From positions 108,596-172,595 of the forward strand of contig JAKFEE010000058.1 of assembly GCA_036675815.1 (NCBI GenBank): a DNA stretch of 64,000 nucleotides. Reading direction: 5' to 3'. Numbering within the stretch: the stretch's first letter is position 1; every line of letters starts with the position of its first letter. Made by a program: the position numbers and the translations under genes. This DNA is from JAKFEE01 sp036675815 (GTDB lineage Bacteria; Pseudomonadota; Alphaproteobacteria; Rhodospirillales; Magnetospirillaceae). The notes beneath the pieces are model-generated. The model was given only the letters and a program-made list of their open reading frames with translations, was not told where the DNA came from and did not search any database. Below are positions 1 through 10,542 of the stretch, one piece after another.

Positions 1-453
1 GGCATCTGCCCGTGGATGGAGGCGTGTGCCGCCCGCCTTGCCGGCTCGGCCGAGTCGCTGCCGGCCAAGCTGGAAAAGCCGGCGCGCCCGCTGCGGCGCG
101 GCATCGCCTTCTGGGCCGTGCGCGGCGACGGCGCCATCCTGTTGCGCCGCCGCCCCGAAGCCGGGCTGCTCGGCGGCATGATGGAGGTGCCGTCGACAGC
201 GTGGCGCGAGACACCGTGGTCGGTGGCCGAGGCGGCGACCGAGGCGCCGCTCGCCGCCGATTGGCGTCTCCTGCCCGGCTTGGTGCGGCATGGCTTCACT
301 CATTTCCAACTGGAACTGACCGTCGCCGCGGGCAAGGTGCGCAGCGGCGCCCTGGCCCGCGGCCTGTGGTGCCCGCTGGATCGGCTGGCCGAGCACGCCT
401 TGCCGACGCTGATGCGCAAGGTGGTCCGCCACGCCCTGGCCAAGGCCTATTGA
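1..453 (+). CDS. mutY: A/G-specific adenine glycosylase MutY, C-terminal part
   Basis: This is the 3' end of a base-excision repair glycosylase that removes adenine mispaired with 8-oxoguanine. The reading frame is open from base 1, so the gene begins outside the window. The first visible residues, GICPWMEAC, match the last two cysteines of the family's 4Fe-4S cluster pattern (C-x6-C-x2-C-x5-C). About 110 residues of NUDIX-like 8-oxoG recognition domain follow, beginning near the RRGIAFWAVR stretch. The catalytic HhH-GPD domain is not visible. It converges on ccrM with a repeat-bearing gap between; mutY beside ccrM and rnhB is a common alphaproteobacterial arrangement. Confidence 0.9.
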   Translation, partial: GICPWMEACAARLAGSAESLPAKLEKPARPLRRGIAFWAVRGDGAILLRRRPEAGLLGGMMEVPSTAWRETPWSVAEAATEAPLAADWRLLPGLVRHGFTHFQLELTVAAGKVRSGALARGLWCPLDRLAEHALPTLMRKVVRHALAKAY

Positions 454-522
454 AGGGGCAAGAGGAGCGGCATCGACTTGGGAATTCCAGCGAGTCGCAA
501 AGCGTGATGGCTCAGCCGGCGC

Positions 523-567
523 GGAGCGCGGAGCTCCAGCTCCGCTTTCGTGCGGACCTGGAGGTCC
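523..567 (+). repeat. Double-hairpin intergenic repeat, copy A
   Basis: Two adjacent imperfect palindromes, arms GGAGCT/AGCTCC followed by GGACCT/AGGTCC, lie between the convergent ends of mutY and ccrM. Nearly the same unit occurs inverted at 39351-39398 and partly at 22187-22225, each time between convergent genes. It may serve as a bidirectional terminator or be a REP-like mobile palindrome. The rest of the 454-598 gap shows nothing else. Confidence 0.75.
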
Positions 568-598
568 CCATCTCCAGTCTGACGGCTTGGCCGGCGCC

Positions 599-2342
<1,744 letters not shown>

Positions 2343-2361
2343 CCGTCTCCCCGTATGGTGC

Positions 2362-3537
2362 CTAGTGGCGCCCCGTGATGCCCGATCGCGCCAGCGTGTG
2401 CAAGCGTCGTGCGGCCAACACCCACAGCGGCGTCAGGAACAGGCTGAGCACCGTCACGGCGACCACCAGCCGGACGTCGGCAGCCGAGATCAGCTTGTAG
2501 CGCAGGCCGGTTTCCGACAACAGGAAAGAGAATTCACCGATTTGGGCCAGGGTCACCCCGACCAGCATGGCCGCCGACCAGGTGCGGCCCGACAGGCGGA
2601 TGGCCAGCACGTTGAGCAGCGTCTTGAACACGGTGACTACGGCCAGCAACACCAGCACGGTGACCAGGTTCTCCCAAATGAAGCCAACGTCCATCAGTAG
2701 GCCAATGGACAGGAAGAACACCATCAGCAGCACCGCCTGGATGGGATGGGCGGCGTGGGTGATAGGCATTTGTTGGGCCGAATTGCCCAGGATCAGGCCG
2801 GCGAGGAAGGCGCCGTAGGCCGGCGACAGGTCGAGTAATCCCGCCAGGGCGGCGGCGCCGAAACACCAGGCCAGTGCCGCCAAGGGCCGCAGATCGGCAT
2901 CGGCGGAGACCAGCTCGCCGAAGGGCAGGTTCACCTGCCGGCGCACCAGGAACAGCACCAGTGCGACCAGGAACACCAGGGACAGCAGGATGCGCAGGAG
3001 CGACGCCGGCGAGAACGCGTCGGCGGCCATTCCCTCCAGCACCAGGGTCATCGGCACCACCGCCATGTCCTGGGCCACCAGGATGCCCAGGGTGACGCGG
3101 CCGGCCTCCGAGTCCAGCCCGCCCGAGCCTTCCAGCGTCTTGATGACGACCGCGGTCGAGGAGATGGCGACGACGAAGCCCAGCAAGACCGCGACGCCAA
3201 GATTCCAGCCCAGCAGCTGGCGCAGCAGCAGCATGACGCCGACGCTGCCCAGGATTTGCGCCACCGCCACCATGACGGAAACGCGCCAGACGGCGACGAA
3301 CCGGCGCAGATCGAGCTCGGTCCCCACCAGGAACAGCAGCATCAGGACGCCGAATTCGGCGAGGATGGCGACGGTTTCGCGATCGCTCACCAATTGCAGG
3401 CCCGATGGCCCCAGCACCACCCCGGCAAGGATGTAGCCGATCACCGGGCTCTGGCGCATCCAAGCCATGGCCACCCCGCACAAGAGGGCGACGAGGGCGA
3501 CCACGGCGGTGACGGTGAGCTCGGGATGCAACGGCAT
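2362..3537 (-). CDS. Kef-type cation:proton antiporter membrane protein
   Basis: A 391-residue membrane protein made almost wholly of hydrophobic helices, with the CPA2 antiporter look: a conserved start (SPVIGYILAGVVLGPSGL), then FLVGTELDLRRF and later SPAYGAFLAGLILG. It is probably a monovalent cation/proton exchanger of the inner membrane. It stops after the transport domain and has no cytoplasmic TrkA-N/RCK domain, unlike KefB and KefC of enteric bacteria, so ligand gating through that domain is absent. The substrate ion cannot be told. It lies just upstream of rnhB on the same strand. Confidence 0.85.
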   Translation of the reverse strand: MPLHPELTVTAVVALVALLCGVAMAWMRQSPVIGYILAGVVLGPSGLQLVSDRETVAILAEFGVLMLLFLVGTELDLRRFVAVWRVSVMVAVAQILGSVGVMLLLRQLLGWNLGVAVLLGFVVAISSTAVVIKTLEGSGGLDSEAGRVTLGILVAQDMAVVPMTLVLEGMAADAFSPASLLRILLSLVFLVALVLFLVRRQVNLPFGELVSADADLRPLAALAWCFGAAALAGLLDLSPAYGAFLAGLILGNSAQQMPITHAAHPIQAVLLMVFFLSIGLLMDVGFIWENLVTVLVLLAVVTVFKTLLNVLAIRLSGRTWSAAMLVGVTLAQIGEFSFLLSETGLRYKLISAADVRLVVAVTVLSLFLTPLWVLAARRLHTLARSGITGRH

Positions 3538-3592
3538 TCCGCCAAGCTAACGCCGCCGCCACCGCCTCAACTCGCGCAGACGAGGTAGCGCC

Positions 3593-5698
3593 TCAGTCGG
3601 CTGCGGCTTCTTTCGTGAGCGGGGCCGCCTTGGCGAAGGCGTCGATCACGGCGTCGGTGGTGAGCAATTCGGGCAAGGCGATGCCCGCGGGCGCCCCCGG
3701 GCCGTAGACGATGTTGAAGGGGATACCGTAACGGCCGTGGGACGCCAGGTAATCGGCGATCGCCGCATCCGGGCTGGTCCAGTCGGCGCGCATGGCGACC
3801 ACGTCGGGCTGCTCGAGCAGGGCCGCCACGTCGCCGCGGTTGATCACCGCCGCCTTGTTGACCTGGCAGGTGATGCACCAGTCCGCGGTGACGTCGACCA
3901 GTACCCGCTTGCCCGAGGCGACCAGCCGATCGATGGCGGCACGATCGAAAGCCACCCAAACAGCGTCACCGGCCGCCGCCGCGCCCTTGAGGTCGGTCGA
4001 GGTCGCACGCAGCGGCGGCACGAAGGCCAGCGCGGCCAGCACGGCGACGCCGAGCACCGCCGCCCCCCGGCCGAAGCCGCGCAGCCTGACGCGGGCGGCC
4101 AGCAGCACCACGACACCGGCCATCAGCGAGCCGACCAGCGCCGCGGCAACCATCCCCGTCTGCGCCGCCAGGACCGACAGCAGCCATACCGCGGTGGCCG
4201 CCAGCGCCAGCCCCATCACCTTGCGCACCACCACCATCCAGGCGCCCGGGCGCGGCAGTCGCTGCGCAAGCCCCGGCCAGGCGGCGACGGCAAGATAGGG
4301 CAGCGCCATGCCGATGCCCAGGGCCGCGAAGATGGTGAATATCTCGATTGCCCCCTGGCTCAAGGCAAAGCCGACGGCGGTGCCGAGGAACGGCGCCGTG
4401 CACGGGGTCGCCAGCAGGGTGGCGAAGGCACCGGTGAGGAAATGGCCGGCAAGCGATCGCGGGTTGCCGTGGCCGGCACCGACGCCCGACAGCCACCACG
4501 GCATCGGCACCTCGAACAGCCCCCAGAGGTTGGCGGCGAACAAGGTGACGACGACGGTGAGAAACACCAGGAACAGCGGCTGCTGGAACTGGATGCCCCA
4601 GCCGACCGCCAGCCCCGCAGCCTTCACCGCCACCGCCGTTCCGGCCAGCAGCAGGAACGAGGCGAGGATGCCCAGTGACGAGGCGATGAAGCTGACACGG
4701 ATGTGCCGCCGCTCGCCGCCGCCGTGGCCGATCAGGCCCAGAACCTTGATCGACAACACCGGCAGCACGCAGGGCATGAGATTGAGAATCAGGCCACCGA
4801 GCAGGGCGAAGGCGGCCATCAGCAGCAAGGACGGCTTGCCGGCACCGGCCGCCAGCACCGCTGCCACCGGCGTGACCTGGCGCTCGAGCCCACGCGCCCC
4901 CTCGCCGATGGTTACGGTCAGCACCTTGTCGGAGAGGCTGCCGCTGCCGGTGCTCGGCACCACCTCGGCGTCGAGGATTGCCCGGCGCCCGCCGTTCTCC
5001 AGGCGCACTTGCGGGGCCTTGAACTGGATGTTGTCGGCGGATTCGACGAACAGGTCGGGCCGCTGCAACGGCGGCTCGGCCAGCACGGTGACCCGCAGCC
5101 GCGCCGCATCGCCATCGCCCATCGTCTCGACCTTGGCGAGCGACAGACCGTGCCCTGCGCCATCGCCGGGCACGGCGGCGGCAAAGCGATTGATGTCGTG
5201 GGCATGCGGGCTGGGATCGGCCGGGCCGGCGGGCAGCGACAGCGACAACTGCGCTTGCTGCGGCACGCAGATTTCCGAACAGGTGAGATAGTCGACCTTG
5301 GCCGTGGCGGCGAAGGCCTGCCCCGCCTGTTTCAGCGTGGCGGTGACGGGGTAGATGACCTCGCCGGCATAGCCGAAGCTCTGCAGGCCAAGGATCTCGA
5401 AGCGATGCGGCAGCGGCCAGTCCATCCGCGTCGCGGCGATGTCGTCGCTGTACCACTCGACCTTGGGCGGATAGCCGGCATCACCGGCCGAACGCCAATA
5501 AACCTTCCAGCCAGGCTGGAGCTTGACCTGCAGCCCCAGGCGCAACTCACGCGCGTCACCGGTGCCGGTGACCGCCGAGACCAGTCGCACCTGGCTCTGA
5601 TCGTTGCGCACCCACTCGGAGGCGGCGGCATTGGCGATGCCGGGAAGGCTTGCGAGAGAGAAGGCGGTGGCAACGAGCCAACCCAGCCAGAACCTCAT
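3593..5698 (-). CDS. DsbD/ScsB-like thiol:disulfide interchange protein
   Basis: About 701 residues. A signal peptide begins at MRFWLGWLVATAF, which is why I start at 5698 and not at the ATG seven codons earlier. A periplasmic N-terminal domain with a cysteine pair (LTCSEICVPQQ) is followed by a multi-span membrane domain with the paired cysteines of DsbD (NLMPCVLPVLS and ATPCTAPFLG). The C-terminal thioredoxin-like domain has the active site ADWCITCQVNK. The protein should carry electrons from cytoplasmic thioredoxin across the membrane to reduce periplasmic thiols. Length and architecture resemble ScsB more than classical DsbD. It is divergent from yqgE. Confidence 0.88.
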   Translation of the reverse strand: MRFWLGWLVATAFSLASLPGIANAAASEWVRNDQSQVRLVSAVTGTGDARELRLGLQVKLQPGWKVYWRSAGDAGYPPKVEWYSDDIAATRMDWPLPHRFEILGLQSFGYAGEVIYPVTATLKQAGQAFAATAKVDYLTCSEICVPQQAQLSLSLPAGPADPSPHAHDINRFAAAVPGDGAGHGLSLAKVETMGDGDAARLRVTVLAEPPLQRPDLFVESADNIQFKAPQVRLENGGRRAILDAEVVPSTGSGSLSDKVLTVTIGEGARGLERQVTPVAAVLAAGAGKPSLLLMAAFALLGGLILNLMPCVLPVLSIKVLGLIGHGGGERRHIRVSFIASSLGILASFLLLAGTAVAVKAAGLAVGWGIQFQQPLFLVFLTVVVTLFAANLWGLFEVPMPWWLSGVGAGHGNPRSLAGHFLTGAFATLLATPCTAPFLGTAVGFALSQGAIEIFTIFAALGIGMALPYLAVAAWPGLAQRLPRPGAWMVVVRKVMGLALAATAVWLLSVLAAQTGMVAAALVGSLMAGVVVLLAARVRLRGFGRGAAVLGVAVLAALAFVPPLRATSTDLKGAAAAGDAVWVAFDRAAIDRLVASGKRVLVDVTADWCITCQVNKAAVINRGDVAALLEQPDVVAMRADWTSPDAAIADYLASHGRYGIPFNIVYGPGAPAGIALPELLTTDAVIDAFAKAAPLTKEAAAD

Positions 5699-5725
5699 CA
5701 GACACCCTTTCACGTCCATGCGATC

Positions 5726-5753
5726 AATGCAGCATTCGGCCCGCGCATGTCAA
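5726..5753 (-). promoter_or_regulatory. Possible sigma-70 promoter of the DsbD-like gene
   Basis: Reading the minus strand, TTGACA (5753-5748) is followed after 16 bases by TGCATT (5731-5726), 28 bases before the start codon at 5698. The -35 box is perfect and the -10 box poor. It lies in the 133-base divergent gap shared with yqgE, which holds no other clear signal. Confidence 0.35.
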
Positions 5754-5831
5754 CGATGGCGAGCCCGCCCTGGCCTTCCCCCCCGGAGGATCAGCCTTGC
5801 GTTCCCTGCGGTACCGGCATATGTGAGGTTC

Positions 5832-6407
5832 ATGCGTCCTGAAATGACATCTTCCGGATATCTCGCCGGTCAAATGTTGATCGCCATGCCGCAAATGCGC
5901 GACCCGCGCTTCATGCGCACGGTGGTCTATGTCTGCGCCCACTCGGCCGAGGGGGCCATGGGGCTGGTGATCAACCGGCTGTTCGAAGCCTTGTCGTTCC
6001 CCGAGCTTCTCGAGCAATTGGATATCGAGGCGGCATCCGGTTGCGAGGACCTCCCGGTGCATTTCGGCGGCCCGGTCGAGGCCGGGCGCGGCTTCGTGCT
6101 GCACAGCGCCGATTATACCACCGAAGGCACGATGATGGTCGACGACAGCGTCGCCCTCACCGCCACCGTCGACGTGCTGAAGGCCATCGCCGAGGCGCGC
6201 GGCCCGGCGCGCTGCCTGCTGGCCCTAGGCTATGCCGGTTGGAGCCCCGGCCAACTCGACAGTGAGATCCTGGAGAACGTCTGGCTGAACGTTCCCGCCG
6301 ATCCCGACCTGCTGTTCGGCACCGACATGGAGCACAAGTGGGAACAGGCGATCAGCAAAATCGGCATCGATCTCAACATGCTGTCCGGTGAAGCCGGTCA
6401 CGCCTGA
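5832..6407 (+). CDS. yqgE: YqgE/AlgH family protein (UPF0301)
   Basis: 191 residues from the ATG in the GAGGTTC-ATG context; the open frame further upstream is a shadow of the opposite gene. The family signature is clear: SGYLAGQMLIAMPQMRDPRF at the start, GAMGLVINRL, then HFGGPVEAGRGFVLH. Its molecular role is unsettled; AlgH was named from alginate regulation in Pseudomonas. It is cytoplasmic, with no signal peptide or membrane segment. It ends 9 bases from the convergent M16 peptidase gene. Confidence 0.92.
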   Translation: MRPEMTSSGYLAGQMLIAMPQMRDPRFMRTVVYVCAHSAEGAMGLVINRLFEALSFPELLEQLDIEAASGCEDLPVHFGGPVEAGRGFVLHSADYTTEGTMMVDDSVALTATVDVLKAIAEARGPARCLLALGYAGWSPGQLDSEILENVWLNVPADPDLLFGTDMEHKWEQAISKIGIDLNMLSGEAGHA

Positions 6408-6416
6408 TCTTCCCGG

Positions 6417-7673
6417 TCACCCCAGCCGGCCAGTGATCCGGTTATAGCTCTCGACGCGCGCCAGCGGACCGATCGCGGCGAAGGTCGGCACGCTGCCGAA
6501 CAGGCGCCGCGCTACCCCATGCACCATCTCGGCATCCACGACCTCGATCTGCGCCACCATTTCGGCCGGCGTCAGCGGTCGCCCGAAGATCAGCAACTGG
6601 CGGGCGAGCTGTTCGCAGCGCGACGAGGTGCTTTCCATTGACATCAATATGCTGGATTTGAGCTGCGCCCGCGCCCGCTGCACCTCGTCGGCGGTCACGC
6701 CGTCGCCGATCTTGAGTATCTCGTCGCAGACCAGCGGCACCAGCTTTGCCACCTCGTCCTCGCCGGTGCCGGCATAGACGGCGAAAAAGCCGCCGTCCTG
6801 ATAGGACGAGGTGTACGAATAGATGGAATAGACGAGGCCGCGCTTCTCGCGGATCTCCTGGAACAGCCGCGACGACATGCCGCCGCCCAGCAACGTCGAC
6901 AGCACCGAGGCCGCGTAGAAATCCGGGTCCTGATAGCCGACGCCGTCGAAGCCGAGCATGACGTGGACCTGCTCGAGGTCGCGATCCTCGCGGTAATCGC
7001 CGCCCGCATAGGCCGCCGCCTGCTCGATCAGCGGCCGATCGGGCGGCAGGGCATCGAACAGCTTGTCGGCCAGGGCGACGATGCGCTCATGCTCGACATT
7101 GCCGGCCGCCGACAGGATCATGCGCCGCCCGGAGTAATTCTCGCGCATGTAGCCGAACAGCACGTCGCGGCTCATGCCGCGCACCAGTTCGGTGGTGCCC
7201 AGCACCGGGCGGCCGAGCGCTTGGCCGGGATAAGCCGTCGCCTGGAAATGATCGAAGATGATGTCGTCGGGCGTGTCCAGCGCCTGACCGATCTCCTGCA
7301 CCACCACTTCCTGCTCGCGCGCCAGTTCCTCGGCTTCGAAGGTCGAGTGCTGCAGGATGTCGGCGATGATGTCGACCGCCAGCCCCACATCCTCCTTCAG
7401 CACCTTGGCGTAGTAGGCGGTGTGCTCGCGCGAGGTGTAGGCGTTGAGGTGGCCGCCGACGGCGTCCATCTCCTCGGCGATGGCCTGGGCGGTACGCCGG
7501 CGCGTGCCCTTGAACGCCATATGCTCCAGCATGTGCGACACGCCGTTGATCTCGGGGTGCTCATGGCGGGTGCCGGCATTGACCCACACGCCGAGCGACG
7601 CCGTCTCCACCCCCGGCATGTGGTCAGTGGCGACGGTGAGGCCGCTGGCGAGCGTGGTAACCTGAATGTTCAT
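6417..7673 (-). CDS. M16 family zinc metallopeptidase (processing-peptidase-like)
   Basis: 418 residues, the size of bacterial relatives of the mitochondrial processing peptidase beta subunit. The inverted zinc motif HxxEH is at residues 47-51 (SHMLEHMAF), and a downstream acidic ligand region (ELAREQEVVVQEI) is present. The C-terminal half carries the second M16 domain (LGGGMSSRLFQEIREKRGLVYSI). A catalytic subunit is therefore likely; the substrate is unknown. The ATG at 7673 gives the family N-terminus (MNIQVTTLASGLTVATD). It lies 10 bases after thrC, a pairing common in alphaproteobacteria, and is probably co-transcribed. Confidence 0.92.
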   Translation of the reverse strand: MNIQVTTLASGLTVATDHMPGVETASLGVWVNAGTRHEHPEINGVSHMLEHMAFKGTRRRTAQAIAEEMDAVGGHLNAYTSREHTAYYAKVLKEDVGLAVDIIADILQHSTFEAEELAREQEVVVQEIGQALDTPDDIIFDHFQATAYPGQALGRPVLGTTELVRGMSRDVLFGYMRENYSGRRMILSAAGNVEHERIVALADKLFDALPPDRPLIEQAAAYAGGDYREDRDLEQVHVMLGFDGVGYQDPDFYAASVLSTLLGGGMSSRLFQEIREKRGLVYSIYSYTSSYQDGGFFAVYAGTGEDEVAKLVPLVCDEILKIGDGVTADEVQRARAQLKSSILMSMESTSSRCEQLARQLLIFGRPLTPAEMVAQIEVVDAEMVHGVARRLFGSVPTFAAIGPLARVESYNRITGRLG

Positions 7674-7683
7674 GCGCAGGGCA

Positions 7684-9078
7684 TCATCTCCTGGCGGCGC
7701 CGCGGACATAGTCCTTGAGCACCGCGGCATCGTTGGGCAGCAGGTCGCAGCGTTCGGGGCGTTCGAACAAATCGGCCAGCCGCTCGGGCAGCGCCGGCCG
7801 GACGCCGCTGGCCTGCTCGACCGCCGCCGGGAACTTGGCGGGATGGGCGGTGGCCAGGGCAATCATCGGCGTTGCCGCGGACTTGCGGCACGCGCGCCCG
7901 GCCGCGAGCCCGATGGCCGAATGCGGATCGAGCAATTCACCGGTCGCGGTATGGGTGTCGCGGATGGTGGCGCGGGTGGCGTCGTCGTCCAGGCGATAAC
8001 CGTCGAACAGCGCCCGCGCCAGCCGCCAGCGGCCCTCGTCGACCGACAGGCGGCCGCTGCTGCGGAAATCGGCCATCATGCGGGCCAAGGTGGCGCCGTC
8101 GCGGCCATGCAGGTCGAACAGCAGGCGCTCGAAATTGCTGGACACCTGGATGTCCATGCTGGGGCTGATCGTCGGCGTCACCGCCCCCAGGCTCATGGCG
8201 CCCGTTTCGAAGAAGCGGGTGAGAATGTCGTTGCGGTTCGAGCCGACGACGAACTGGTCGACCGGCAGCCCCATCATCTTGGCGCCATAGCCGGCATAGA
8301 CGTTGCCGAAATTGCCGGTGGGCACGGCGAAGGCGACGGCGCGATCGGGCGCGCCCACGGCCGTCGCCGCGGCGAAATAGTAGACGATCTGGGTCATGAT
8401 GCGCGCCCAGTTGATCGAGTTCACCGCCGACAGGTGCATCTCGTCGCGGAAGGCCTGGTCGTTGAACAGCGCCTTCACCAGGTCTTGGCAGTCGTCGAAG
8501 GTGCCGTCGACGGCGACGTTGTGGACGTTGGCCGACATCACCGTGGTCATCTGCTTGCGCTGGACCTCGGAGACACGGCCGTGCGGATGCAGGATGACGA
8601 TATCCACCGCGTCGCGGTCGCGGCAGGCCTCGATGGCCGCCGAGCCGGTGTCGCCCGAGGTGGCGCCGACGATCATCACCCGCTCGCCGCGCTTCGTCAG
8701 CACGTGGTCGAACAGCCGGCCCAGCAGTTGCAGCGCATAGTCCTTGAACGCCAGGGTCGGGCCGTGGAACAGCTCGAGCAGCCATTCATTGCGGTCGAGC
8801 TGCTTCAGCGGCGCCACCGCCGGATGGCCGAAGCCGGCATAGGCATCGGCGACGATGGCGGCGAAGTCGTCTTCGGCGATCGTGCCATCGAGGAACGGCT
8901 GCATCACCCGCGTCGCCAGCTCGGCATAGCCGAGCCCGGCCATGGCGCGGATGTCGTCGCGGCCGAATTGCGGCCAGGCTTCCGGCAGATACAGGCCACC
9001 GTCGCGGGCCAGCCCGGCGAGAAGGACGTCGTCGAAGGCGAGGACAGGCGCCTGTCCCCTGGTACTGAGGTAGGTCAC
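7684..9078 (-). CDS. thrC: Threonine synthase
   Basis: 464 residues, a PLP enzyme converting O-phospho-homoserine to threonine. The N-terminus (MTYLSTRGQAP, then LARDGGLYLPE) is typical. The PLP lysine is in HGPTLAFKDYALQLL, and the phosphate-binding loop is GATSGDTGSAA. Length matches the longer proteobacterial ThrC group. It is the first gene of a probable two-gene unit with the M16 peptidase. The 107-base gap upstream (9079-9185) contains a strong hairpin but no coding frame. Confidence 0.96.
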   Translation of the reverse strand: MTYLSTRGQAPVLAFDDVLLAGLARDGGLYLPEAWPQFGRDDIRAMAGLGYAELATRVMQPFLDGTIAEDDFAAIVADAYAGFGHPAVAPLKQLDRNEWLLELFHGPTLAFKDYALQLLGRLFDHVLTKRGERVMIVGATSGDTGSAAIEACRDRDAVDIVILHPHGRVSEVQRKQMTTVMSANVHNVAVDGTFDDCQDLVKALFNDQAFRDEMHLSAVNSINWARIMTQIVYYFAAATAVGAPDRAVAFAVPTGNFGNVYAGYGAKMMGLPVDQFVVGSNRNDILTRFFETGAMSLGAVTPTISPSMDIQVSSNFERLLFDLHGRDGATLARMMADFRSSGRLSVDEGRWRLARALFDGYRLDDDATRATIRDTHTATGELLDPHSAIGLAAGRACRKSAATPMIALATAHPAKFPAAVEQASGVRPALPERLADLFERPERCDLLPNDAAVLKDYVRGAARR

Positions 9079-9101
9079 TCACGAACCCCGTGCATTGAAC
9101 C

Positions 9102-9117
9102 CGGCCCGCCCGGGCCG
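9102..9117. repeat. GC-rich hairpin between dsrE-like gene and thrC
   Basis: Seven-base arms CGGCCCG/CGGGCCG separated by CC, in the gap after the DsrE-like gene. No T-run follows on either strand, so it is at best a pause or Rho-assisted end signal. Confidence 0.4.
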
Positions 9118-9185
9118 CATCGGCCGGCAAGGATGCATAGGCTTCCGGGCATTGTCACGCAAATAGCGGCCGACGGCGCCCGGTG

Positions 9186-9629
9186 TCACGGGCGGACATA
9201 GGTCCAGCCCTGTTCCTGCAGTTCCATCAGCCGCACCACGCCGGCCGGAACTATCCTGGCCTCGGGCAGTAGGGCAATCTCGCGACCTTCGTTCTTCTCC
9301 ATCGCCGTCTTGGTGTTGCCGCAGGCGCTGAAGGTGACGGTGGGGACGCTCTCGCCGATCGACTTGACCCGAGCGCCGACTGGCGACTCCGCCCGCAGCA
9401 TGTGCAGGCCGGGCCCATAGGTGACGATCTCGATCTCGACGCCCTCGCCGCGCTTCTCGTACTCCTGCACGGCATTCATCGCATTGTTGAGCGCCAGATT
9501 CATCAGCGCCGGATCGGCCTGGTCGACCTGGATGGCCAAATGATGCAGCTTCGGGTCGTCATGGGCGGCCCACGCCGGTACCGTCATCAAACCCGCGGCG
9601 ACGAGCGCCGCCAGCGTCAGCTTGAACAT
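9186..9629 (-). CDS. Exported DsrE-family protein
   Basis: 147 residues from the ATG at 9629, which follows GGAGG by 6 bases and begins a clear signal peptide (MFKLTLAALVAAGLMTVPAWA). The mature part has the DsrE/F fold pattern: HHLAIQVDQADPALMNLALNNA, EIEIVTYGPGLHML, and a single cysteine in TFSACGNTKTAM where sulfur-relay DsrE proteins often have theirs. It is periplasmic; the role is unknown, possibly sulfur or thiol handling. Its upstream neighbour in transcription was probably the M32 carboxypeptidase gene before the MT-A70 unit arrived: a carboxypeptidase 3' remnant ends 26 bases upstream. Confidence 0.85.
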   Translation of the reverse strand: MFKLTLAALVAAGLMTVPAWAAHDDPKLHHLAIQVDQADPALMNLALNNAMNAVQEYEKRGEGVEIEIVTYGPGLHMLRAESPVGARVKSIGESVPTVTFSACGNTKTAMEKNEGREIALLPEARIVPAGVVRLMELQEQGWTYVRP

Positions 9630-9655
9630 TTTCCGCCTCCCGGCATCGCTGGCCC

Positions 9656-9723
9656 TCAACTCAGATACCGTGCGTGGAGATGGCCCTCGAACACCTTGGG
9701 ATCAAGCGGCTTGCCGGTGGCCT
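9656..9723 (-). pseudogene. Stranded 3' end of an M32 carboxypeptidase gene
   Basis: On the minus strand this piece reads ATGKPLDPKVFEGHLHARYL followed by Ser and a stop. It matches the true C-terminus of the M32 gene at 10529 (same residues except G for R, then a different tail). At the DNA level 9664-9723 and 10543-10602 agree at 56 of 60 bases, with the last 31 identical; the mismatches include silent codon changes. Nothing of the rest of the gene is present, so it is a fragment left by an insertion or partial replacement. Confidence 0.85.
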
Positions 9724-10542
9724 GGGGTGAAAGCCAAAGCCTATGCCCCATTGGAACTTTTCATGAACATCCGGCTCTGTTAGGTTCGAAGCCGTCTTGC
9801 CCACCCATTTGCAACCCAGAAGCAGGGACCCCGTTCTCGTGTTTGGAATCACACCGCGGCTGGTGTCGGACTGGGAGGAAAGCGATGTCTGAGCGGTGCC
9901 TTGCCGAGCGGATGCGCGCCGAATTGGGGGTTGGCAAATATCGAACGATTCTCGCCGACCCACCGTGGCAGTTCGCCAACCGCACGGGCAAGATGGCGCC
10001 GGAGCATCGGCGTCTGAGCAGGTACGGAACGATGCAGTTGGCGGACATCTGCGCCATGCCGATCGCCGACGTCGCCGCCGACAAGGCGCACCTCTACCTG
10101 TGGGTACCCAACGCGCTATTGCCCGAGGGGCTGCGCGTTCTCGCGGCGTGGGGCTTCGAGTACAAGACCAATCTTATATGGCACAAGGTGCGGAAGGACG
10201 GCGGCAGCGACGGCCGGGGCGTCGGCTTCTATTTCCGCAACGTCACTGAAATGCTCCTGTTCGGCATCCGCGGGAAAGACAACAGAACCCTGGCGCCGGG
10301 GCGCCGTCAGGTGAACCTGATCGCCAGCCAAAAACGCGAACATAGCCGCAAGCCCGATGAGCAATACAAGCTGATCGAGGAATGCAGCCCTGGCCCTTAT
10401 CTCGAGTTGTTCGCGCGCGGCACGCGCCCCGGCTGGACCGTGTGGGGGAATCAAGCCGACGACGGTTACGCGCCGACCTGGGCGACCTATGCGAACGCGA
10501 GTCGCCTTCCGGTCGCGGCCGAGTAGGGCTAACCGTGCCCGA
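9664..10542 (+). mobile_element. Candidate inserted unit carrying an MT-A70 methyltransferase
   Basis: About 879 bases lie between two direct copies of a 60-base carboxypeptidase 3' end, and the only gene inside is a DNA methyltransferase. The structure resembles an integrated element that supplied a replacement 3' end for its target gene. No integrase, transposase or terminal inverted repeat is seen, so the mechanism could equally be homologous exchange with a relative's locus. Bases 9724-9884 hold no gene and look less GC-rich than the neighbours. Confidence 0.45.
9885..10526 (+). CDS. MT-A70 family DNA (adenine) methyltransferase
   Basis: 213 residues starting at the ATG preceded by GGGAGGAA. 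The catalytic motif DPPW is in TILADPPWQFANR near residue 25, and the fold continues with HLYLWVPNALLPEG, a feature of the MT-A70 (METTL3-like, Ime4) group found in phages and on bacterial elements. It should methylate adenine N6 in DNA using SAM. There is no restriction gene beside it, so it is an orphan enzyme. It lies inside a direct-repeat-bounded unit and stops 2 bases before the M32 gene's end. Recognition sequence unknown. Confidence 0.88.
   Translation: MSERCLAERMRAELGVGKYRTILADPPWQFANRTGKMAPEHRRLSRYGTMQLADICAMPIADVAADKAHLYLWVPNALLPEGLRVLAAWGFEYKTNLIWHKVRKDGGSDGRGVGFYFRNVTEMLLFGIRGKDNRTLAPGRRQVNLIASQKREHSRKPDEQYKLIEECSPGPYLELFARGTRPGWTVWGNQADDGYAPTWATYANASRLPVAAE

Noticed and set aside
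9770..9800. TTCGAA in a GGTTCGAAGCC context resembling a tRNA T-arm
   Set aside because: No matching T-stem, anticodon arm or acceptor stem could be found on either strand, so it is not a tRNA attachment site.
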